From Rubrivivax sp. (lineage in GTDB: Bacteria > Pseudomonadota > Gammaproteobacteria > Burkholderiales > Burkholderiaceae): a DNA stretch of 8,105 bases. The DNA is taken from assembly GCA_016790225.1 (NCBI GenBank), contig JAEUOZ010000035.1:1-8105 (forward strand), written 5' to 3'. Every line of letters starts with the position of its first letter. The first letter of the stretch is position 1. Under the pieces are notes generated by a model, which was not told where the DNA came from, did not search any database, and saw only the letters and a program-made list of their open reading frames with translations. Both the position numbers and the translations under genes were made by a program. Below, piece after piece: positions 1 to 5,422 of this stretch.

Positions 1-204
1 GGCGCCACGCTCGAAGGGGCCGGGCAGCGTGGCCTCCAGCGCACCGGCGATGTGCTGCGCGCGCGCCTTGAGCTCCAGGGATTCCAGCCCGCGCAGGGCC
101 AGGCGCTCGAAGGCCGCGCCGTCGAAGCCGTCATCGGCGCGCGCCAGATGCCGTGCCGCCTGCCGCACGCGCTCGGCGTTCAGCAGGTTCTTGAAGGGCT
201 CCAT
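1..204 (-). CDS. DNA alkylation repair-like protein, N-terminal part (cut by window edge)
   Basis: Only the first 68 residues are present; the gene continues beyond position 1. The protein begins MEPFKNLLNAERV, followed by a helical stretch with the segments FERLALRGLESLELKAR and ALEATLPGPFERGA. This resembles, from memory, the N-terminus of bacterial DNA alkylation repair proteins of the AlkC/AlkD HEAT-like repeat type. Members of that group bind or excise N-alkylated bases, but the substrate-contacting residues would lie in the missing part, so activity cannot be judged. The ATG was chosen because the family-like sequence starts there and no in-frame start lies just upstream. No clear Shine-Dalgarno sequence is visible; a GAGGA lies about 25 bases upstream, too far to be convincing. 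It lies 55 bases downstream of tldD on the same strand and may share its transcript. The family call is moderately sure and rests on a short fragment. Confidence 0.6.
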   Translation of the reverse strand, partial: MEPFKNLLNAERVRQAARHLARADDGFDGAAFERLALRGLESLELKARAQHIAGALEATLPGPFERGA

Positions 205-259
205 GCCGCCGTGTGCCGGGGCCGCTGATCCTCGCGCCCTGCGTCGGCTGGCGGCGCGC

Positions 260-1723
260 TCAGGCCGTGCCGCCCACCGTCAGGCCTTCGATGCGCAACG
301 TTGGCTGGCCCACGCCCACGGGCACGCTCTGGCCTTCCTTGCCGCACACGCCCACGCCCGTGTCCAGCTGCATGTCGTTGCCGATCATCGTGACACGCTT
401 GAGCGCCTCGGGGCCGTTGCCGATGATGGTGGCGCCCTTCACCGGGTACTGGATCTTGCCGTTTTCGACCCAGAAGGCCTCGCTGGCGGAAAAGACGAAC
501 TTGCCGCTGGTGATGTCCACCTGCCCGCCGCCGAAATTGGTGGCGTACAGGCCGCGCCGGATGCTGGCGACGATCTCGTCCTTGCTGCGCGTGCCACCCA
601 GCATGTAGGTATTGGTCATGCGCGGCATCGGCACGTGCGCGTAACTCTCGCGCCGGCCGTTGCCCGTGGGCTTCACACCCATCAGGCGTGCGTTCAGGCT
701 GTCCTGGATGTAGCCGCGCAGGATGCCGTCTTCGATCAGCACGTTGCGCTGGCTGGCCTGGCCTTCGTCGTCCACGTTGAGCGAGCCGCGCCGATCCGGC
801 AGCGTGCCGTCGTCGAGCACCGTGACACCCTTGGCCGCCACGCGCTGCCCGATGCGGCCGGCAAAGACGCTGGAGCCCTTGCGGTTGAAGTCGCCTTCCA
901 GGCCATGGCCGACGGCCTCGTGCAGCAGCACGCCGGGCCAGCCGGGGCCGAGCACGACGGTCATCTCACCGGCCGGTGCCGGGCGGCTTTCCAGGTTGGT
1001 CAGCGCCGCGTTGACCGCCTGATCGACATAGCTGGAGAGCAGCGCGTCGCTGAAATAGCCGAGACCGAAGCGACCACCGCCGCCACCGGAGCCCACCTCG
1101 CGGCGCCCATCCTGCTCGGCGATCACGGTGACGCTCACGCGCACCAGCGGGCGCACATCGGCGGCGCGTGTGCCGTCGGCGCGCGCCACCAGCACCACAT
1201 CGTGCTCGGCGGCGACACCGGCCATCACCTGCACGATGCGCGGATCGCGCGCGCGGGCCATCTTTTCCACGCGCTCCAGCAGCGCCACCTTCTGCGCGCT
1301 GTCCAGGGTGCTGATGGGATCGGTGGGCCCGTACAGCTTGCGGCTGGCCGCCACGCGCGTCTTGCGCGGCAGCTTCACGCGGCGCTGCTGGCCGGCCGCG
1401 GCGATGCTGCGCACCGTGCGCGCCGCATCCATCAGCGAGGCCACCGACAGATCGTCGGAATAGGCAAAAGCCGTCTTCTCGCCCGCCACGGCGCGCACGC
1501 CCACGCCCTGGTCGATGCTGAAGCTGCCGCTCTTGACGATGCCTTCCTCCAGGCTCCAGCCTTCGTGCCGCGTGGTCTGGAAGTACAGGTCCGCGTCATC
1601 CACGCGGTGCTCGCCAATCAGGGCCAGGGCCTGCTGCAGGCTGGCCTCGCTGAGGCCGAAGGGCTCCAGCATCAGCGCCTGGGCCGTGGCCAGGCGTTCG
1701 AGCGTGGGTTCGCGGGAGATCAT
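260..1723 (-). CDS. tldD: TldD metalloprotease (TldD/PmbA family, M103)
   Basis: A 487-residue protein, close to the roughly 480 usual for TldD. In well-studied bacteria TldD pairs with TldE (PmbA) as a cytoplasmic zinc protease that degrades unfolded peptides and matures some modified peptides such as microcin B17. The zinc site is visible: HEAVGH at residues 268-273 within LLHEAVGHGLEGDF, a match to HExxxH. The C-terminal GVCGKEGQSVPV (458-469) carries the family's conserved cysteine (Cys460), followed by VGQPTLRIEGLTVGG. Other conserved parts are GSGGGGGRFG (211-220) and TNTYMLGG (370-377). The ATG at 1723 has a good ribosome site, GAAAGG at 1732-1737, 8 bases upstream. The partner PmbA is not in the window. 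The gene follows rsmI on the same strand after 152 bases, so it may have its own promoter. No truncation or missing active-site residue is seen. Confidence 0.95.
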   Translation of the reverse strand: MISREPTLERLATAQALMLEPFGLSEASLQQALALIGEHRVDDADLYFQTTRHEGWSLEEGIVKSGSFSIDQGVGVRAVAGEKTAFAYSDDLSVASLMDAARTVRSIAAAGQQRRVKLPRKTRVAASRKLYGPTDPISTLDSAQKVALLERVEKMARARDPRIVQVMAGVAAEHDVVLVARADGTRAADVRPLVRVSVTVIAEQDGRREVGSGGGGGRFGLGYFSDALLSSYVDQAVNAALTNLESRPAPAGEMTVVLGPGWPGVLLHEAVGHGLEGDFNRKGSSVFAGRIGQRVAAKGVTVLDDGTLPDRRGSLNVDDEGQASQRNVLIEDGILRGYIQDSLNARLMGVKPTGNGRRESYAHVPMPRMTNTYMLGGTRSKDEIVASIRRGLYATNFGGGQVDITSGKFVFSASEAFWVENGKIQYPVKGATIIGNGPEALKRVTMIGNDMQLDTGVGVCGKEGQSVPVGVGQPTLRIEGLTVGGTA

Positions 1724-1739
1724 CGAGAGGGCCTTTCAA

Positions 1740-1758
1740 GGCGCCCCGGGCGGGCGCC
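1740..1758 (-). promoter_or_regulatory. GC-rich hairpin in the tldD leader
   Basis: Read on the minus strand this is GGCGCCC, a 5-base loop, then GGGCGCC: a perfect 7-bp stem of G:C pairs. It ends two bases before the GAAAGG ribosome site of tldD. No U-run follows, so an intrinsic terminator for rsmI is unlikely. It could affect mRNA stability or ribosome access, but chance symmetry in very GC-rich DNA is a real alternative. Confidence 0.3.
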
Positions 1759-1790
1759 GCCGGGGACAGGACGTGGAATTTCTGCGGCCC

Positions 1791-1796
1791 ATTCTA
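1791..1796 (-). promoter_or_regulatory. Possible -10 element for tldD
   Basis: The minus strand reads TAGAAT, one mismatch from TATAAT, in the only AT-leaning part of the 152-base gap between rsmI and tldD and 67 bases upstream of the tldD ATG. No recognisable TTGACA-like box sits 16-18 bases further upstream, where the sequence is almost all G and C. The promoter call is therefore tentative. Confidence 0.25.
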
Positions 1797-1875
1797 GGAA
1801 GCGGGGGCCGCCGCGGGCCGATCAGGCTCTTTGGCACGGCCGGGGCTGCAGCGCCGGGGCGGGGGCTGCGCGTCT

Positions 1876-2778
1876 TCAAGCCTGGCGCAGCGCCAGCGCC
1901 GCCTCGTACAGCGCGTTGCGCGGCGCGCCGGAAATCTGCGCGGCCAGCGAGACGGCCTGCTTCAGCGGCAGCTCCGCCAGCAGACAGCGCAGCGTCGCGA
2001 GGGCTGCCTCGGGCAAGGCCGCGGCCGGGGCTGGCGGCAGCGCATGCAGCACCAGCACAAATTCGCCGCGGCGGCGGTGCTCGTCGGCTGCCAGCCAGGC
2101 CGGCAGCTCGGCGCCCGTCAGGCGCTGCACCGATTCGAACTGCTTGGTCAGCTCGCGGCACAGGCTGAGCCGTCGCTGCGGCGCCCCCAGCGCCAGCGCC
2201 TGTGCCAGCGACTCGATGCGGTGCGGCGCCTCGAACAGCAGCTGCGCGGCCGCATCGGCCAGGCAGCTGGCCAGGGCCGCCTGTCGCTCGGCCCCTTTGG
2301 CCGGCAGGAAGCCGACAAAGCGAAAGCCCGCCGCTCCCGTGTCGCCCGCCACGCTGAGGGCGGCCAGCGCGCTGCTGGCGCCGGGAATCGGCGAAACCCC
2401 GTGGCCTGCGTCGATCACGGCCGCCACCAGCGCCGCACCGGGATCGGAGACCGCCGGGGTGCCGGCGTCGCTGATGTAGGCCACGCGCAGCCCCTGCGCC
2501 AGCAGCGCGCAGACACGGGCCGCGGCCTCGGCCTCGTTGTGCTCGTGCAGTGCCAGCAGCGGCTTGCTCAGGCCCAGGTGGCGCAGCAGGGCGCCGCTGT
2601 GGCGCGTGTCCTCGCAGGCCACGTGATCGGCCAGGCCCAGCACGTGCAGCGCGCGCAGGCTCAGATCGGCCAGGTTGCCGATCGGCGTGGCCACCACGTA
2701 GAGCGTGCCTTTGGGATACTGCTGCGAGCCGGCCGCTGCCTGGGCCGCGCGCTGCAGCAGGGAAACATCGATGGTCAC
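1876..2778 (-). CDS. rsmI: 16S rRNA (cytidine1402-2'-O)-methyltransferase RsmI
   Basis: With the GTG start at 2778 the protein has 300 residues (E. coli RsmI, formerly YraL, has 286). RsmI uses S-adenosylmethionine to methylate the 2'-OH of C1402 in the ribosomal P site. Conserved tetrapyrrole-methylase-fold blocks appear in order: [16 protein letters not shown] (28-43), CEDTRHSG (55-62), [12 protein letters not shown] (103-114), [11 protein letters not shown] (131-141), FVGFLP (154-159) and FEAPHRIES (182-190). The C-terminal [14 protein letters not shown] (271-284) is the usual small helical tail. A longer open frame continues upstream, but GTG 2778 is preferred: GGAGGG (2782-2787) lies just upstream, and the added residues would be low-complexity and unlike the family. 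The first codons overlap the divergent yraN gene by 8 bases. A lone GATAAT at 2898-2903 on this strand, inside yraN, is the best -10 candidate, without a clear -35. Confidence 0.94.
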   Translation of the reverse strand: MTIDVSLLQRAAQAAAGSQQYPKGTLYVVATPIGNLADLSLRALHVLGLADHVACEDTRHSGALLRHLGLSKPLLALHEHNEAEAAARVCALLAQGLRVAYISDAGTPAVSDPGAALVAAVIDAGHGVSPIPGASSALAALSVAGDTGAAGFRFVGFLPAKGAERQAALASCLADAAAQLLFEAPHRIESLAQALALGAPQRRLSLCRELTKQFESVQRLTGAELPAWLAADEHRRRGEFVLVLHALPPAPAAALPEAALATLRCLLAELPLKQAVSLAAQISGAPRNALYEAALALRQA

Positions 2779-3190
2779 AGGCCCTCCGGCCGGACAAGCC
2801 CGCCCCGCCAGGGCCGGCAGGGCACAGACGGGCACCGAGGCCGAGCAGCGCGCCTTGCGCCACCTGCTGGCCCAGGGCCTGACACTCGTCCAGCGCAATT
2901 ATCGAGTCGCGCGCGGGCCTTCGGCGCGTGGGGGCGAGATCGATCTCGTGATGCGCGATCGCGACGGCACGCTGGTCTTCGTGGAAGTGCGGGCGCGTCG
3001 GGGCGCGGGCCATGGCGGGGCCGCGGCGAGCGTCGGGCCGGCCAAGCGCCGCAGCCTGGTGCGTGCGGCGCAGCATTATCTGATGCGTTGGCCATCGCCG
3101 CCGCCCTGCCGCTTCGACGTGGTGGCCATCGACGGCGAGCGGCTGGAGTGGCTGCCGGCGGCCTTCGATGCGGGCTTAACGGCGCTCTGA
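2771..3190 (+). CDS. yraN: YraN family protein (UPF0102), predicted endonuclease fold
   Basis: A 139-residue protein, near the 131 of E. coli YraN. The family has a restriction-endonuclease-like (Holliday-junction-resolvase-type) fold, but its role is not established. The core is clear: [16 protein letters not shown] (22-37), QRNYR (41-45), [10 protein letters not shown] (54-63) and LVFVEVRAR (68-76). Glu56, Asp58, Glu72 and Arg74 correspond to the E...D...ExK-like pattern, with Arg in place of the more common Lys in the last position. [13 protein letters not shown] (92-104) and CRFDVVAI (113-120) complete the match. The ATG at 2771 was chosen over an in-frame start at 2705 because AGGGAA (2759-2764) precedes it by 6 bases and the longer form would run deep into rsmI. 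It overlaps the rsmI start head to head. The next plus-strand gene starts 76 bases later. Confidence 0.9.
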   Translation: MVTGPPAGQARPARAGRAQTGTEAEQRALRHLLAQGLTLVQRNYRVARGPSARGGEIDLVMRDRDGTLVFVEVRARRGAGHGGAAASVGPAKRRSLVRAAQHYLMRWPSPPPCRFDVVAIDGERLEWLPAAFDAGLTAL

Positions 3191-3252
3191 AAGGCGGCAG
3201 ATCTGCTGCGGGCATCAAGCGTTGGCGGAACCCGGCCCCCGCAGGCCTGTCT

Positions 3253-3258
3253 TATGAT
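3253..3258 (+). promoter_or_regulatory. Possible -10 element just before the SIS gene
   Basis: TATGAT differs from TATAAT at one base and stands out in an otherwise GC-rich 76-base gap. It ends 8 bases before the ATG at 3267, so a transcript from it would have almost no leader, which fits the absence of a ribosome site there. No good -35 lies 16-18 bases upstream; TTGGCG at 3222-3227 is too far (25-base spacer). Tentative. Confidence 0.3.
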
Positions 3259-3266
3259 GCGTGCTC

Positions 3267-3827
3267 ATGCTTGAACAGCGAATTCAGCAGCAGTTCTTCG
3301 AAAACGCCGATCTGCAGAACCAGGCGGCCGAGATCCTCTCCCGGCCGCTGGCGCGCGCGGCCGAAGCGATGGCTGGCTGCATCACGGCCGGCGGCAAGGT
3401 GCTGGTGGGCGGAAGCCAGGGCGGCGCCCTGCTCTCGCCCTTGCTCGGCAATGCCTTCACCGGCCGCTTCGAACGCGAACGCCCGCCGCTGGCCGCGCTG
3501 GCGCTGCGCGACGAATCCTCGAGCCCGATGGCACAGCAGGTGCAGGCGCTGGGCCAGCCCGGCGATCTGCTGCTGCTGCTGGATGCCGGCGACACGCCGT
3601 CGCGGCTGCTGCAGGCGGCCCGTGCGGCCCACGCGGCGGACATGTCCGTGATCGTGCTGACCGGCGCCGATGCCGCCCGCTGGCGCGAGGATCTGCTGGA
3701 AACCGACACGCTGATCTCGGTGCCGCATGAGCGGGCCGCGCGCGTGCTGGAAACGCATCTGCTGGCCTTGCACTGCCTGTGCGATGCCGTGGATCTTCAA
3801 TTGATGGGTGAACAGGAATCCTCATGA
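3267..3827 (+). CDS. SIS-domain protein in the DiaA/GmhA position with an eroded ligand site
   Basis: A 186-residue protein. Its N-terminus (MLEQRIQQQFFENADL), GRFERERP (66-73), QVQALGQPGD (91-100), ADMSVIVLTG (124-133) and ETHLLALHCLCDAVD (162-176) match betaproteobacterial DiaA/phosphoheptose-isomerase-like SIS proteins. DiaA is a tetramer that binds DnaA and promotes replication initiation; GmhA isomerises sedoheptulose 7-phosphate. The binding loops are altered here. Where relatives have GNGGSAADAQHFAAE, this has GSQGGALLSPLLGNA (49-63). STSGNS is replaced by a DAGDT-containing loop (106-110). About 12 residues are missing around 81-89. Isomerase activity is thus unlikely; a DnaA-binding or structural role is an inference from position. 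His164 of the C-terminal motif remains. ATG 3267 is preferred over GTG 3261 because relatives begin MLEQR; neither has a clear ribosome site. The stop overlaps the next start (ATGA). Confidence 0.85.
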   Translation: MLEQRIQQQFFENADLQNQAAEILSRPLARAAEAMAGCITAGGKVLVGGSQGGALLSPLLGNAFTGRFERERPPLAALALRDESSSPMAQQVQALGQPGDLLLLLDAGDTPSRLLQAARAAHAADMSVIVLTGADAARWREDLLETDTLISVPHERAARVLETHLLALHCLCDAVDLQLMGEQESS

Positions 3828-4483
3828 CACATACCCTTCGCCCCCGACATGCCGCGCTGGCGCTGGCCAGCGCCCTGCTGCTGAGTGCCTGCGCGCCGCT
3901 GGTGGTGGGCACGGCCGTGGTCGGCGGTGCGCTGATGGTCACGGACCGCCGCACCTCCGGCGCGCAGCTGGAAGACCAGTCGATCGAGCTCAAGGCGGCG
4001 GCGCGCATCCGCACGGCGGTCAACGAGCGCGGCCACATCAACGTGACCAGCTACAACCGCACGGTCCTCATCAGCGGCGAGGCCGCCACCGAGGCCGACC
4101 GCGCGACGATCGAACAGACGGTGCGTGCGGTGGAAAACGTGCGCTCGGTGGTCAACGAGACCGCCGTGATGGGCAGCAGCTCGATGACCTCGCGCTCCAA
4201 CGATGCGCTGATCAGCACGCGCGTGAAGGCGGCGTTTGTCGATGCCAAGGACGTGCAGGCCAACGCCTTCAAGGTGGTCGCCGAGCGCGGCACGGTCTTC
4301 CTGATGGGCCGCGTGACCGAACGCGAAGCCGCCCGTGCCACGGAGGTGGCGCGCGGCATCCCGGGCGTGCTGAAGGTGGTGCGCGTGTTCGAGATGCTCA
4401 CCGAAGCCGAGCTGGCTGCGCTGTCGCCCGGCCGGCCCGCAGCACCCGCCAACGGTTCACCCGCGCCGACCGCGCCGAAGTGA
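3824..4483 (+). CDS. dolP: Two-BON-domain outer-membrane lipoprotein, DolP (YraP)-like
   Basis: A 219-residue protein with a lipoprotein signal peptide: basic start, hydrophobic ALALASALLL, then the lipobox LSAC with lipidated Cys23. Alanine at +2 suggests outer-membrane sorting. Two BON domains follow, at about 54-117 (HINVTSYNRTVLISGEA) and 126-194 (GTVFLMGRVTEREAA). Between signal and first domain, VGTAVVGGALMVTDRRTSG matches the DolP family. In E. coli DolP binds anionic phospholipid, helps outer-membrane integrity and localises to division sites; that role is carried over by homology and synteny. The tail after 200 is rich in Pro and Ala. The start overlaps the SIS stop by 4 bases, with AGGAA at 3814-3818 as a well-placed ribosome site, so translation is probably coupled. 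It is longer than E. coli DolP (191), mostly through that tail. Confidence 0.9.
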   Translation: MTHTLRPRHAALALASALLLSACAPLVVGTAVVGGALMVTDRRTSGAQLEDQSIELKAAARIRTAVNERGHINVTSYNRTVLISGEAATEADRATIEQTVRAVENVRSVVNETAVMGSSSMTSRSNDALISTRVKAAFVDAKDVQANAFKVVAERGTVFLMGRVTEREAARATEVARGIPGVLKVVRVFEMLTEAELAALSPGRPAAPANGSPAPTAPK

Positions 4484-4489
4484 CCCGGC

Positions 4490-4509
4490 CGCGGCTCACT
4501 TCAGCCGCG
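4490..4509. terminator. Possible two-way hairpin between convergent genes
   Basis: CGCGGCT (4490-4496) and AGCCGCG (4503-4509) form a perfect 7-bp stem with a 6-base loop, where dolP and the dehydrogenase converge with only 12 bases between them. No T-run follows on either strand, so it is not a classic intrinsic terminator. A competing stem pairs GAAGTGA (4477-4483) with TCACTTC (4496-4502). It may slow transcription or protect 3' ends. Confidence 0.35.
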
Positions 4510-5392
4510 TGACCAGGCTGGACGTGTCCCAGCGTCCGCCGCCCGCGGCCTGCACATCGGCATAGAACTGGTCCACCAGCGCCGTCACCGGCGTGGCGGC
4601 GCCATTGCGCCGCGCCTCGTCCAGCACCAGGCCGAGATCCTTGCGCATCCAGTCCACGGCAAAGCCGAAGTTGAACTGGCCGTCCACCATGGTCTTGCCG
4701 CGGTTGTCCATCTGCCAGCTCTGGGCTGCGCCCTTGCCGATCACATCGAGCACCAGCTTCATGTCCAGGCCGGCATGGCGACCGAAGGCGATGGCCTCGG
4801 ACAGTGCCTGCACCAGCCCGGCGATGGCGATCTGGTTGACCATCTTGGCCAGCTGGCCGCTGCCGCTGTCGCCCACCCGCGTCACGGCCCGTGCGTAGGC
4901 CAGCGCCACCGGCTTCATGGTGTCGAAGGCGGTGGCGTCGCCGCCGCACATGATGGTCAGCGCGCCGTTGACCGCGCCGGCCTGGCCGCCGGAGACGGGC
5001 GCATCCACGAACGCGAGGCCCCTGGCGCCCGCGATCCCGTGCAGTTCGCGCGCGATGGCGGCAGACGCGGTGGTGTGATCGACGAAGAGCGCGCCGGGCT
5101 GCATGCCCGCGAAGGCGCCCTCGGCACCGGCGCTGACGGCGCGCAGGTCTTCGTCGTTGCCGACGCAGGCGAAGACGATGTCGGCGCCCGCGGCGGCCTC
5201 ACGCGGGGTCGGCGCCGCCCGGCCGCCGTACTCGGCCGTCCAGGCGGCAGCCTTGGCGGCGGTGCGGTTGTAGACAGTCACGGCATGGCCGGCGCGCGCC
5301 AGGTGGCCGGCCATCGGGTAGCCCATGACGCCCAGGCCGATGAAGGCCACGCGGCGCGCGGGAGTGGGTTCGTAGGTGCGGGGAGCGTTCAT
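4496..5392 (-). CDS. NAD(P)-dependent beta-hydroxyacid dehydrogenase (3-hydroxyisobutyrate dehydrogenase family)
   Basis: A 298-residue protein of the 3-hydroxyisobutyrate / tartronate-semialdehyde reductase family, cytoplasmic enzymes that oxidise or reduce beta-hydroxyacids with NAD(P). The Rossmann motif is FIGLGVMGYPMAGHLARAGH (17-36). The substrate-site segment is FVDAPVSGGQAGAVNGALT (128-146). The catalytic lysine is Lys183 in GQLAKMVNQ, and KDLGLVLDEA (251-260) is also typical. The end, WDTSSLVTRL, is common in one subgroup. VYNRT (40-44) follows the second strand; its Asn-Arg leaves NADP a possibility. The substrate cannot be read from sequence, so I give no symbol; GarR/GlxR and MmsB are the nearest named relatives. 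Start ATG 5392 has only a weak GCGGGG just upstream. It lies 28 bases after pilU on the same strand, likely co-transcribed, with no obvious functional tie to pilus retraction. Confidence 0.9.
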   Translation of the reverse strand: MNAPRTYEPTPARRVAFIGLGVMGYPMAGHLARAGHAVTVYNRTAAKAAAWTAEYGGRAAPTPREAAAGADIVFACVGNDEDLRAVSAGAEGAFAGMQPGALFVDHTTASAAIARELHGIAGARGLAFVDAPVSGGQAGAVNGALTIMCGGDATAFDTMKPVALAYARAVTRVGDSGSGQLAKMVNQIAIAGLVQALSEAIAFGRHAGLDMKLVLDVIGKGAAQSWQMDNRGKTMVDGQFNFGFAVDWMRKDLGLVLDEARRNGAATPVTALVDQFYADVQAAGGGRWDTSSLVTRLK

Positions 5393-5408
5393 CCCCGCAT
5401 GCTGCCAC

Positions 5409-5422
5409 GAGCCGCGCGGCTC
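5409..5422. repeat. Perfect 14-base palindrome on the pilU stop codon
   Basis: GAGCCGCGCGGCTC equals its own reverse complement. It includes two bases of the pilU stop codon (5421-5423, minus strand) and lies in the 28-base gap before the dehydrogenase. As RNA it would fold to a 5-bp stem with a 4-base loop. There is no T-run, so a strong terminator is unlikely. A weak processing or attenuation hairpin and chance are both possible. Confidence 0.35.

Noticed and set aside
29..2479. 816-codon open frame on the plus strand, antisense to tldD and rsmI
   Set aside because: The translation is His/Ala/Arg-rich low-complexity sequence with no family resemblance, while the opposite strand encodes full-length TldD and RsmI with all motifs. 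Long antisense frames are expected at this GC content.
2675..2720. TTGCCG and GATACT as a promoter for yraN
   Set aside because: The two boxes are 34 bases apart, about twice the workable spacing.
1831..3651. 606-codon plus-strand frame spanning rsmI, yraN and the SIS gene
   Set aside because: It crosses several real genes in wrong frames and its protein is compositionally biased, without motifs.
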